Origin: CAVPGP01 sp963718065
GTDB lineage: Bacteria > Actinomycetota > Thermoleophilia > Gaiellales > Gaiellaceae
DNA: 64,000 nucleotides
NCBI GenBank assembly: GCA_963718065.1
Contig: CAVQYE010000009.1
Coordinates: 1 to 64,000 of the forward strand
Direction of reading: 5' to 3'
The position numbers and the translations under genes are program-made. Below are positions 46,772 through 56,137 of this stretch, piece by piece (within the stretch, counting starts at the first letter, position 1; every line of letters starts with the position of its first letter). The notes under the pieces are model-generated. The model was given only the letters and a program-made list of their open reading frames with translations, had not been told where the DNA came from and made no database searches.

Positions 46772-49247
46772 ATGAATTTCGAGGGAACCAACACCACCGC
46801 CGAAGAGCTCGCCGCGCCGCTGCGGCGAGACATCCGTTTGCTCGGGACGATCCTCGGCGAGGTGCTCGTCGAGCAGGAGGGCCCCGAGCTCTTCGAGTCG
46901 GTCGAGCAGATTCGCCTGCTCGCGCGGCGGGCGAGGGAACGCGACACGACGGGCGAGGTGCATGAGGCGGTCGCGGCGCTGCCCGTCGAGCGCCAGGAGC
47001 TCGTCCTGCGCGCGTTCGCGCTCTACTTCCAGCTCGCGAACATCGCCGAGCAGCATCACCGGCTGCGGCGACGCCGCGAGTACGCCGAGGAGGGCGTCGC
47101 GCCGCGCGAGTCGCTCGCCGACGCGTTCGCGCGGCTTCGGGACGTCCCTGAAGACGAACGGCGGGCGCGCCTGCGCGACGTCCACGTCGAGCTCGTGCTG
47201 ACGGCTCATCCCACCGAGGCGACGCGCCGGACGATCCTCGTCGCGCACATCCGGATCGCGAGGCTGCTCGCGGAGCTCGACGAGGCGCCGTCGGAGCACG
47301 ATGCGGTCGCGGCCCGGCTCGGCGAGGAGATCACGCTGCTCTGGCAGACCGACGAGGTGCGGCACGAGCGGCCGCGCGTCGTCGACGAGATCCGCCACGG
47401 GCTCTGGTTCTTCGAGAACAGCCTGCTGGACGCCGCGACGCGGCTCGTCGGCCAGTTCCGCGAGCATGCGCCCGAGGCGCTGCCGCTCGCATTCGGCACA
47501 TGGATCGGCGGCGACGCGGACGGGAATCCGGCGGCGGGCGCCGAGACGATGCGCGAGGCGCTCGACCGGGCGCGGGCGGTTGCGCTCGGCCGCTACCAGA
47601 CGGAGGTGCGCGAGCTGGCGGTCGCGCTCGCCTCACACCGCTCGCTCGCCGACGTCTCTCCCGAGCTCGAGGCCTCGCTCGAACGTGACGAGCGCGAGCT
47701 GCCGGCGTACGCCGCCGAGATCGGGCGGCTCAACGAGCTGGAGCCGTACCGGCGCAAGCTCGCGTTCATGTGGTGGCGCCTCGGCAACGACGGTTACGCG
47801 CAGGCCGAGGAGCTGCTCGAGGACCTGCGGATCATCTCGCGCAGCCTCGAGCAGAATCGCGGCGCCCGCGTCGCGCACGGGCGGGTGGCCGAGCTCGTAC
47901 GCCGGGTCGAGCTCTTCGGCTTCCAGCTGGCTGCGCTCGACGTCCGGCTGCACGCCGACGAGCTGCGGGAGGGAACGCCGCGGGCCAGGGAGATGCTGGC
48001 GACCGCCGTCGAGCTTCGCCGCCGGCACGGCCCGGGAGCGATCGGGACGGTGATCGTCTCGGCGGCGCGCTCCGCCGCGGACGCGCTACGCGTGCTCGAG
48101 CTCGCCGACGAGCCGCTGCGCGTGGCGCCGCTCCTGGAGACGATCGACGACCTGCGGGCGGCGCCGGCAATCTTCTCCGAGCTGCTCGACGATCCGCGCT
48201 TCGCGCCCGACGGCCGCGCCGAGGTGATGGTCGGCTACTCCGACTCCGGCAAGGACGGTGGCTATCTCGCCGCGCAGTGGGAGATCTTCCGCGCCCAGGA
48301 GGCGCTCGCGGAGATCGCCCGCGAGCGAGACGTCGAGCTGACGATCTTCCACGGGCGGGGCGGCAGCACGGGTCGGGGCGGCGGGCCGACCCACGCGGCG
48401 ATCCTCTCGCAGCCGCCGGGCCATCCGCCCGGACGCCTGAAGGTCACCGAGCAGGGCGAGACGATCTCCTTCAAGTACACGCTGCAGGGGCTCGCGCGCC
48501 GCAACCTCGAAGCCGCGCTCGCAGGCGCCGTGCTCGCGGCCTTCCCGGAGCGGACGGGCAGCGTGCCCGAGCCGGCCGAGCGTGAGCTCCTCGACCGGCT
48601 CGCGACGGCGCGCGCACGCGCGCTACCGGGGCCTCGTCTGGGAGGACGAGGCGTTCGAGGGCTTCTTCCGCGCCGTCACTCCGATCGAGGAGCTGGCGCT
48701 GCTGGAGATCGGCTCGCGCCCGGCGCGGCGTCCCGAAGGCGGCGAGCTACTCGCCTCGCTCCGCGCGATCCCCTGGGTGTTCGCGTGGACCCAGAACCGG
48801 CTGCTGCTCCCTGCCTGGTACGGCTGCGGCACGGCGTTCGCGACCGTCGACGCGGAGCAGCTGCGCGCGCTCTACGACCGGCTCCCGTTCTTTCGCTCGC
48901 TGATCGACAACCTCGAGATGACGCTCGCGAAGTCGAGCATCCGGATCGCGCGCGGCTATCTCGACCTCGTCGAGCCCTCCCCGGATCGCGATCGCCTCTG
49001 GGCCGACGTGATCGGCGAGCACGAGCGAACGCGGGACACGGTGCTGCAGATCCTCGGCACCGGCGAGCTCCTCGAGCGCCAGCCCGTGCTCCGCCGGTCG
49101 GTGCGGCTCCGCAATCCGTACGTCGACCCGATGAACGCGATCCAGGTCGAGCTGCTGCGCCGCTACCGGGCAGGCGACGACGACGCGCGCCTGCCGCTCT
49201 CCCGCTCGATCGCCGGGATCGCGGCCGCGCTCCGGAACACCGGGTAG
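46772..49247 (+). CDS. ppc: Phosphoenolpyruvate carboxylase
   Basis: About 825 residues; one indel near 48610 (ARAR-YRGLVWEDEAF) splits the frame. Carboxylates PEP to oxaloacetate, the anaplerotic step, and is a natural partner of PPDK at 18.5 kb. Catalytic motifs: VLTAHPTEATRRTILV (His), FGTWIGGDADGNP, VMVGYSDSGKDGGYLAAQW, FHGRGGSTGRGGGPTHAAIL and C-terminal NPYVDPMNAIQVELLRRYR ending NTG. A slightly shorter N-terminus than the 880-900-residue norm. GTG 46769 is an alternative start. The 5' end abuts a palindromic site and there is no Shine-Dalgarno, suggesting a leaderless transcript. Confidence 0.95.
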
Positions 49248-49274
49248 CGCGGCCGCGATCCGCGGCTCCGTGGG

Positions 49275-50713
49275 TCAGCTCTCCAGGACCGGCGGCGCGT
49301 GCGGTGGCGATGCGGTCATGTGAGACACCGCCGCATCGGCTCGCTGTGCCGCGACGCCCGTGCCCACGAGATGGCCGTGCGCCTCGGTGCCGTAGCCGCC
49401 CGGGACCGGGATGTAGAACTCGGGATAGCCCCACATGCCGTGCTCGGAGACGTCGAGGCCCTGCGGTCTCCACGTGCTCCTCGACGCGGATGCCCCAGAT
49501 CTTGTGCATCGCGAAGAGGACGCCGAACGAGGCGCAGAAGGTGAACGCGCCGACCGCCGCGAGGCCGAGCAGCCTGCGACGCCGAGCTGGTGGAACGAGC
49601 CGGTGTAGACGAGCCCGCCCGTGCCGGTGGCGAGGTTCTTCGCCAGCGCACGGCACCGCGAAGAGGCCGAGGCGAGCGTGCCCCAGACGCCCGACATGCC
49701 GTGCACTGCGACCGCGCCGATCGGGTCGTCGATGCCGATCCGCTCGACCGCAGATCACGCCGACGACCGCGATCACGCCGGAGATCGACGCCGATCACGA
49801 CCGCCGCCCACGGGGCCACGAAGCCGGACGCGGCGGTGATCGCCACGAGCGCGGCCGAGGACGCCGTTCAGCATCATCGAGATGTCCGGCTTCTTGAGCA
49901 CGATCCAGGCCGTGACGATGCCCGCCACAGCGCGCCCGACGCGGCCGCGATGTTCGTCGTCATCGCGACGTAGGCGAAGTAGCCGACAGCCGCCGAAGTC
50001 GACCGAGAGCGTCGAGCCCGGGTTGAAGCCGAACCAGCCGAACCAGAGGATGAGCGTCCCGAGCACGGCGTACGGGATGTTGTGGCCCGGGAATCGGGTT
50101 CGCGCGCCCGTCCTTGCCGAACTTGCCGATCCGCGGCCCGAGGATGAGCGCCCCGGCGAGCGCCGGCGAGCGCGCCCTGGTAGTGGACGACGGTCGAGCC
50201 GGCGAAGTCCTGCATGCCCTTCGCGAACAGCCAGCCGTGCGGGCTCCAGATCCAGTGCGAGACGATCGAGTAGATGAGCGTGAAGATGACGCCGAAGACG
50301 AAGTAGACCCAGAGCTTCGCGCGCTCGGCCATCGCGCCCCAGACGATCGCGAGCGAGACGCCGGCGAAGACGACCTCGAACAGGTAGCCGGCCGCGCCGG
50401 GGATCTCGCGTGAACCAGTCGAACGGCTTCTGGCCGACGGCGGTCAGCTCGTCGACCGACGGGAAGAACCCGGCGGTGCCGATGAGAGCCGTTGCCGTCG
50501 CCGAAGGCGATCCCGAAGCCGACCGCCCAGTAGACGATCGAGCAGATCGCCGAAGATCAGGACGTTCTTGCCGGCGATGTGACCGGCGTTCTTCATCCGC
50601 GTCAGGCCGGCTTCGAGAAACGCGAAGCCCGCCTGCATGAACATCACGAGCACGGCCGTGACGACCACCCAGATCGTGCTCGCCGCGATCAGCAGGTCGC
50701 TGTTCTTAGGCAC
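49275..50713 (-). CDS. amt: Ammonium transporter Amt, frameshifted
   Basis: About 480 residues reconstructed, the usual Amt/MEP/Rh length with 11 membrane helices. Sequence in order: LLIAASTIWVVVTAVLVMFM, GFAFLEAGLTRMKNAGHIAG, WGAMAERAKLWVYFVFGVIF, IWSPHGWLFAKGMQDFAGST, VHYQGALAALAGALILGPR, WFGWFGFNPGSTLSVDF, AYVAMTTNIAAASGALAGI, then DDPIGAVAVHGMSGVWGTLA. The paired pore histidines lie in VVHYQG and AVHGMSG. Frame changes occur roughly every 100-150 bases. GTG 50713 starts inside the glnK stop region (8 bases overlap), so transporter and PII regulator are coupled. The C-terminus is extended and His/Pro-rich. Confidence 0.92.
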
Positions 50714-51061
50714 GAGCCTCCACCTCCTCGAGCTTCAGTCCCGGTTCGGTTGTGGTGACGTCGTACGACCGGCGGCAGACCAGACGATCCCGTCGCCCGA
50801 CTCGTTGCCGCTGCGGGCCGCGTCGGCGATCGTGGCGACGACCGCGGCTGCGATCGCGTCCTCGACGACGAACGTCAGCAGCGCCTTCGGCAGGAAGCGC
50901 GACTCGAACACGCGCCCGCGGTACTCGTGCGTGATCCCGCGCTGCCGCCCGTGGCCGACGGCCTCGACGACCGTCACGCCGACGTGCCCTGTCTCCTCCT
51001 CGACCGCGTCGATCACGGTTTCGATCCGCTCCCGGATCACCACCGCCTCCACCTTCACCAT
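50706..51061 (-). CDS. glnK: PII nitrogen regulatory protein (GlnK-like)
   Basis: About 117 residues. MVKVEAVVIRERIETVIDAVEE opens the ferredoxin fold; the T-loop is HGRQRGITHEYRGRVFESRF with the modifiable Tyr retained (THEYRG); VVEDAIAAAVVATIADAARS and GDGIVW form the B/C-loop region. One indel near 50780 disrupts the last 25 residues. PII trimers bind ATP/ADP and 2-oxoglutarate and plug Amt pores; the overlapping amt gene downstream fits that role. The C-terminal tail (TTTEPGLKLEEVEARA) departs from the standard RTGE ending. AGAGGAG precedes the ATG. Confidence 0.88.
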
Positions 51062-51107
51062 CCGGTCTCCTCTCTCGTTTTCTGCGCCTGACACTGCGTT
51101 TGAGCAC

Positions 51108-51143
51108 AAAAAAGGCCCCAGGAGCCAGATAGCTCCTGAGGCC
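51108..51143 (-). terminator. Intrinsic terminator inside the glnK leader
   Basis: On the minus strand: GGCCTCAGGAGC-TATCTG-GCTCCTGGGGCC followed by TTTTTT. The 12-bp stem has one G-T pair. It lies 47 bases upstream of the glnK start with no gene before it on that strand, so it can only act on the glnK leader. A second hairpin (CGCCTG/CAGGCG) lies just upstream at 51160-51185. Confidence 0.75.
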
Positions 51144-51199
51144 TCGATGCCTCTCCGGACGCCTGCGGCGACGACCGGACAGGCGGAACGATAGCGGCC

Positions 51200-51218
51200 T
51201 TACTATCGAAAGTAAAGT
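51200..51218. promoter_or_regulatory. Palindrome upstream of glnK-amt
   Basis: TTACTATCGAAAGTAA at 51200-51215 is a near-perfect 16-bp palindrome. On the minus strand the overlapping 17-mer starts ACTTTAC, the same half-site as at 46754 and 52783, but the right half differs (ATAGT). Candidate operator or promoter core. The remaining gap to 51401 holds an inverted repeat CTAGCCGG/CCGGCTAG at 51341-51370. Confidence 0.45.
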
Positions 51219-51401
51219 GAAACGGCTCCGGGAGGGCGTTTGACCTGCTGCACCCGAACCGCTTAACTGGTGGCGATGTCGCGCCCGACGATGATGAAGC
51301 CGTGCAGCATTTTTGCGCTCATCATTTGCGCGCAATCGGCCTAGCCGGGACTTTCCGCCCATCCGGCTAGAGCTCATCCACAGGGCGGAGGAGCAAGCGG
51401 G

Positions 51402-52574
51402 ATGATCGCCACGATTCTCCGCTGCCGCGTGTGCGAGAGCGTCGAGCCTGCGAGCGGCCGCGACCGCTGCGCGCGCTGTGACGGGCCGCAGGACGTCACC
51501 TACGAGTGGGACGCGCTTCGCGGCTCGGTCACCCGCGAGTCGCTGGCGGCGGGGCCGGCGTCGATGTGGCGCTATGCGGCAATGCTTCCCGTGCAGGCGC
51601 AGGCCGGCGCCCCGGGCTGGACGCCCCTCGTGCAGGCCGACCGCCTCTCCGAGCAGCTCGGGATCGACCTGTGGGTCAAGCTCGAGAACGAGAATCCGAG
51701 CGGGTCGTTCAGGACCGGCTCGCCGCCGTCGCCGGGGCGGCGGCCGCCGAGCTCGGGTTCGAGACGATCTGCTGCACCTCGACGGGCAACCTCGGCGACG
51801 CCGTCGCCACGGAGGCGGCGGTGCGGGGAATGGACGCGATCGTGCTGGCGCCCGCGGGCTTCGAGGGCGCGGTGGGCTCACACGTCGTGCCCGTGAGCGG
51901 CTCGTACGACGATTGCCGGCGGCTCGAGCGCGAGCTCGCGCGCCTGTTTCCCTGGGGCTTCTTCGACGGCAACCTGGCCGCGTTCGCGGCCGAGGGCGCC
52001 AAGACGATCACATACGAGATCGTCGAGCAGCTCGGCTGGGCAGTGCCGGACGCGATCGTCTCGCCGGTCAGGCTCGGGCTCGCTCTTTGCGAAGGCGGCG
52101 CAGGGCTTCAGCGAGCTGCGCGAGCTCGGCCTCTTTGCCGGCGAGGGCCCGCGTCTCTACGGCGCGCAGCCGGCGGGGTGCAGGCCCGTCGCGTCGGCGT
52201 TCGAGGACGACCGCCCGATCTCACGCGTGCAGGCGCACACGCAGGTGAGCGCGCTCGCCGTCGGGAACCCGGTGCACGGCGAGCTCGTACTCGGCGCCGC
52301 CCGCAGCTCCGGCGGGGCGGTCGTCGCGGTCGACGAGGACGCGATCGAGGATCACGCGCTGCTCCTCGCCGAGACGGCCGGCGTCTACGCGGACGGGCCA
52401 GGCGGCGTCGCGCTCGGCGGCCTGCTGGAGGCGCTCGCCTCGGGCCGGATCGCCGCGGGTGAGCGGGTCGTGCTCGTCGTCACCGGCGCGGGCCGAACAG
52501 CCAGCGGACCTGCGTCGGAGCCGGTTGCGCCGCACCTCGACGCGGTGCTGCGGCGGCTCGGCGTCGCGGGCTGA
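51402..52574 (+). CDS. thrC: Threonine synthase, zinc-ribbon type (paralogue 1)
   Basis: About 390 residues; indels near 51712 and 52085. The N-terminal zinc ribbon is LRCRVCESVE...RCARCDGPQ. The PLP domain shows the lysine region WVKLENENPSGSF(K)DRLAAVA (K restored by one base), CTSTGNLGDAVATEAA for phosphate binding, EGAKTITYEIVEQLGWAVPD and the C-terminal VLVVTGAGRTASG. It converts O-phosphohomoserine to threonine. ATG 51402 follows GGAGGAG. A second full paralogue is at 62126-63345; which is the true threonine synthase and which has another PLP role is unclear. Confidence 0.88.
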
Positions 52575-52576
52575 CG

Positions 52577-52744
52577 TAGAGACTTGATGCGAGACTCCGG
52601 CACGCGCGGCTGGTGTGCCAGACGCGGCGCGGCTCAGCCGGCTCGGGCTTGCCCGTAGTAACCACTATGCACGGCGCCCGACCCGACTGATCCGCTTGGT
52701 CTGGCCCATCCCCGCACGCACCCGAGCTCCACATCAAGCCTCTA
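52577..52744. repeat. 168-bp segment bounded by 13-bp inverted repeats
   Basis: TAGAGACTTGATG at 52577-52589 and CATCAAGCCTCTA at 52732-52744 pair at 12 of 13 positions. The segment begins 3 bases after the thrC stop and contains no coding sense. Its size and its arm core (GGCTTGATG) recall the element at 32940-33104, but the interiors do not align by eye. Confidence 0.4.
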
Positions 52745-52759
52745 TCCCGGTTTTCCAGT

Positions 52760-52776
52760 ACTTCACAAATTGAAGT
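52760..52776. promoter_or_regulatory. 17-bp palindromic operator candidate, site 1 (sulfite reductase operon)
   Basis: ACTTCACAAATTGAAGT, perfect 6-bp arms ACTTCA/TGAAGT around CAAAT. It lies in an AT-rich island about 150 bases before the sulfite reductase ATG and agrees with the site at 46754 at 14 of 17 positions. Confidence 0.55.
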
Positions 52777-52782
52777 TGTATT

Positions 52783-52799
52783 ACTTTACTTTTTGAATT
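52783..52799. promoter_or_regulatory. 17-bp operator candidate, site 2
   Basis: ACTTTACTTTTTGAATT matches the consensus ACTTYACAWWWTGAAGT at 15 of 17 positions, 23 bp (about two helical turns) from site 1. The two would place regulator dimers on the same DNA face. Confidence 0.5.
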
Positions 52800-52858
52800 A
52801 TTGGCGGTAAAGTCACTCGTCCGTGGGGCCGAGTAGCGCATCCTCCCTCTGCCGCGCC

Positions 52859-52888
52859 GATGGCCGGGCACTTGCCTGCCCGGCCATC
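52859..52888 (+). promoter_or_regulatory. Perfect 12-bp hairpin in the sulfite reductase leader
   Basis: GATGGCCGGGCA-CTTGCC-TGCCCGGCCATC, 23 bases before ATG 52912. It would either block the ribosome site region or act as a weak terminator; no T-run follows. Confidence 0.55.
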
Positions 52889-52911
52889 TCCCCTGCCGTT
52901 CTGGACCGGCG

Positions 52912-54583
52912 ATGACCTCGAGGACACCCGCCCGCCGGCCGCGTGAAGAGGCGAGCTGGGAGCTCGTCCTCAAGCGCAACCCGGTCGAGCGCCTGAAGCA
53001 GGAGAAGGCGCCGCTCGGGATCCGCGACGAGCTGCCGGCGCTGATCGCCGCGGGCTACGAGAACGTGGCCGAGGAGGACGTCGTCCGCCTGCAGTGGTGG
53101 GGCCTCTACCACGACAAGCCGAAGATCGGGACGTTCATGCTGCGCGTGAAGGTGCCGGCCGGGAAGCTGTCGCCGCAGCGAGCTGCGCGCGATCGGCGAG
53201 ACCTCGAACCTCTTCGGCAGCGGCGACGGCGAGCTCTCGACGCGCCAGAACATCCAGCTGCACTGGCTCGAGCTCGCGAAGCTGCCCGAGGTCTTCGCGC
53301 ACCTCGAGGCGCGCGGGCATCGACGACCGCCGGCGGCTGCGGCGACACGGTCCGCAACATCACCGGCTGCCCCGTCGCAGGGACTCGCGCCGACGAGCTC
53401 TTCGACGCCAGCCCGTCGTCGACGCCGCGGCCGCGCAGCACTTCTACGGCAACCCCGACTGGGCCGAACCTGCCGCGCAAGCACAAGTACTCGATCGCCG
53501 CCTGCGCCGACCGCTGCAACGCGCCGGAGATCAACTGCATCTCGCTGATCGGCACCGATCACACGACGGCCGCGAGGGCTTCGCCGTCCTCGTCGGCGGC
53601 GGCCTCTCGTCGGTGCCGCGGATCGCGACGCGACATGGGCGTCTTCGTGCCCAAGGAGGAGGCGAACGAGATCCTCGGCGCGATCACCAGCGTCTGGTCG
53701 GACGACCTCAAGTACCGCGTCTCGCGCGTCAAGGCGCGGCTCAAGTTCATGGTCGACGACATCGGCGCCCGAAGGCATCCGCGAGCGCGTCGAGGCGAAG
53801 CTCGGCAAGCAAGCTCGAGGACTACAAGCTCCCGCCGATCGCGGTCGAGCCGTCGCACCACATGGGCGTGCACCCGCAGACGCAGGACGGGCCTCTCGTA
53901 CATCGGCGTGCCGGTGCACCTCGGCCTCGTGATCGCGGCGACCAGATGATCGCGGTCGCGGACCTCGCCGAGCGCTACGGCGGCGACGTCCGGCTGACGC
54001 GCCAGCAGAACTTCATCGTCACCGGCGTGCCGAACGAGTCGGTCGACGAGGTCGTGGCCGAGCTCGAGCGGATCGGCTTCCCGCTCGACATCAACCCGGT
54101 GCGCGGCAACTCGATCGCCTGCACCGGCGAGCCGCACTGCAACTTCTCGGTCGCCGAGACGAAGACGCGCCTCGGCCGGCTGATCGACAACCTCGAGGCG
54201 AAGCTTCGGCGACCAGATCGCCGACCTCCGGCTCCACCTCGACGGCTGTCCCGCACGCGTGCGCACAGCACTGGGTCGGCGACCTCGGCTTCCAGGGCAC
54301 GACGTCGCGCGACGAGGGCGGCGTGCGCCGGCAGGCCTACGACATCTTCGTGCGCGGCAGCCTCGGGCCCGAGCCCGCAGATCGGCAAGTCGCTGTTCCG
54401 GCGCGTGCCGACCGACGAGGTCGACGCCGCCGTCGAGGGGCTGATCGCCGGGCTGGCTCGACGCAGCGCGAGGACGGCGAGACGTTCACGGCGTTCTCGC
54501 GCCGCCTGACCGACGACGAGCTTGGAGTACTGGCCGGCCGCGAGCCGGCGAAGGGACGAGTCAAGGAGGAGGTGGAGGCATGA
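52912..54583 (+). CDS. Ferredoxin-dependent sulfite (or nitrite) reductase, frameshifted
   Basis: About 555 residues reconstructed, NirA/SirA family. N-terminal WELVLKRNPVERLKQEKAP; first ferredoxin-like half FMLRVKVPAGKLSPQ and LSTRQNIQLHWLEL; GDTVRNITGCPVAG; KHKYSIAACADRCNAPEINC. The second half has DVRLTRQQNFIVTGVP. The siroheme/[4Fe-4S] cysteines lie in CTGEPHCNFSVAETK and CPHACAQHWVGDLGFQG. The family reduces sulfite to sulfide or nitrite to ammonia. The downstream APS/PAPS reductase, ferredoxin and siroheme genes favour sulfite. The stop overlaps the cysH start (ATGA). At least ten one-base insertions interrupt the frame. Confidence 0.9.
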
Positions 54584-55370
54584 GCAGCATTGAGCTTGTT
54601 GGACGAGCTGGAGGCGGGCGAGCTCTCGATCCAGTTCGAAGGCGAGGAGCCGCAGGCACTGCTCGAGTGGGCGATCGCGGAGTTCATGCCGGGCATCGCG
54701 ATCTCGACCTCGTTCCAGATCGACAGCGTCGTGCTGATCGACATGGCATACGAGATCGATCCGAATCAGTGCCCGTGTTCAGCGTCGACACGGGCCGGCT
54801 GCCGGCCGAGACGCTCGAGCTGGCCGACCGCCTGCGCGACCGCTACCCGGGCCTGCAGCTCGAGCTCGTCGAGCCCGACCCCGACGAGATCGCGAGCATG
54901 ATCGGCAAGCACGGCGTGGACCTCTTCAAGACGAGCGTCGACCTGCGCCTGCTCTGCTGCAACCTCCGCAAGGTCCGCCCGCTCACCAAGCATCTGCACT
55001 CGCTCGACGCGTGGGTCACCGGCCTCCGCCGCGACCAGTGGGCGAGCCGCACGAACATCCGCAAGGTCGAGATCGACCACGACCACGGCGCGATCGTGAA
55101 GCTCAACCCGCTGGCCGAGTGGGACGAGCAGGACGTCTGGGACTACGTGCGCGAGCGCGACGTCCCGTACCACTCGCTCTACGACAAGGGCTACACCTCG
55201 ATCGGCTGCGCGCCCGTGCACGCGCGCGATCGAGCCCGGCGCGGCGAGCCGCTCCGGCCGCTGGTGGTGGGAGTCGAACGCGCCGAAGGAGTGCGGGATC
55301 CACTGCTCGGTCGAGAGCGGCGGGCTCGAGCACGAGCTGCACGCGATTCTCGGCAGACGCAGCGACATGA
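54580..55370 (+). CDS. cysH: APS/PAPS reductase with [4Fe-4S] motif, frameshifted
   Basis: About 260 residues. Reduces adenylyl sulfate (or PAPS) to sulfite with thioredoxin. Visible: ELSIQFEGEEPQALLEWAIA; VFSVDTGRLPAETLELADRL; LCCNLRKVRPLTKHLHSLDAW; GLRRDQWASRTNIRKVEID; LNPLAEWDEQDVWDYVRERD; YTSIGCAP(C)T and KECGIHCSVE. The CC pair plus the later Cys pair are the cluster ligands of the APS-reductase type, and the ECGIHC box carries the catalytic Cys. Indels lie near 54600, 54765 and 55215-55300. It immediately follows sulfite reductase. Confidence 0.9.
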
Positions 55371-55831
55371 CTGAGGCCGTCAAGGTGCGCGTCAGCGGCG
55401 AGGCCGCCGAGGTGGCGACCGCCGAGGCGCAGGCCGTGCTGGCGATGGTGCAGGACGAGGAGCGTCGCGGCCGTCTGGCCGACGTCGTCGCCGCGATCGC
55501 CGACGGCGAGGTCGAGGGCGCCGACGCCGACGCGCTCGCGGAGCTGCTCGAGCTCGGCCTGCAGACCGGCCGCGTCCGCGCCGTCTACGGCCCCGAGGGC
55601 GAGCAGGCCGCGCTGGCGCTCTTCCGCCGGCTGCCGCTCGGCCGCGAGCTGACCGAGTCGACCCGCGAGCTGAACGAGGCGCTACAGGCGCTCGAGGGCC
55701 GCACGATCGAGCGGGTGGCGGTCACCGCTCTGGGACCGGGCGAGTATGGGGTAACACTTTCGACCGACGATTACGAGCTGGTGCTCCGCCTGGGGAGGGC
55801 GGGAGCAAGGCTCGCGACCATCGGAGCGTGA
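55367..55831 (+). CDS. Unknown protein in the sulfate-assimilation operon
   Basis: 154 residues, intact frame, no cysteines, no signal or membrane segment. The first half is helical and acidic (VATAEAQAVLAMVQDEERRG, EGADADALAELLELGLQTGR). The second half reads RAVYGPEGEQAALALFRRLP, TESTRELNEALQALEGRTIE and a strand-rich end (VAVTALGPGEYGVTLSTDDY). I do not recognise a family. Position between cysH and ferredoxin, with 1-4 base junctions on both sides, suggests a part in sulfite reduction or its control. Confidence 0.7.
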   Translation: MTEAVKVRVSGEAAEVATAEAQAVLAMVQDEERRGRLADVVAAIADGEVEGADADALAELLELGLQTGRVRAVYGPEGEQAALALFRRLPLGRELTESTRELNEALQALEGRTIERVAVTALGPGEYGVTLSTDDYELVLRLGRAGARLATIGA

Positions 55832-55832
55832 C

Positions 55833-56137
55833 ATGACCTACATCATCGGAGAAGCCTGCATCGACGTGAAGGACATCTCTTGCCAGAGTGTCTGCCCCGT
55901 CGACTGCATCCACGAGACCGACCGGATGCTCGTGATCGACGCCGGAGGAGTGCATCGACTGCGGCGCCTGCGAGCCGGAGTGCCCCGTCGAGGCGATCCT
56001 GCCCGGAGGACGCGATCCCGCCGGACTGGGAGCCGTTCGTGAAGATCAACTACGCCTTCAACAACGGCATCCCCGAGGTCGAAGCCCTCGTCGAGACGTA
56101 CGTCGAGGAGCACGGGCTCACCGAGCGGAAGGCCTAG
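55833..56137 (+). CDS. 7Fe/8Fe-type ferredoxin, frameshifted
   Basis: About 100 residues. First cluster motif IDVKDISCQSVCPVDCIHE (C-x3-C-x3-C spacing of the 3Fe/4Fe site); second motif ECIDCGACEPECPVEAI for a [4Fe-4S] cluster; C-terminal FNNGIPEVEALVETYVEEHG. It resembles FdxA-type ferredoxins and is the likely electron donor for the sulfite reductase in the same operon. Two single G insertions (near 55946 and 56003) break the frame. Its TAG overlaps the next gene's GTG by one base. Confidence 0.9.

Noticed and set aside
51061..51218. glnK leader considered as a glutamine (glnA) riboswitch
   Set aside because: The conserved GGAAGTAGG-type core and closing pairs I know for that class are not found.
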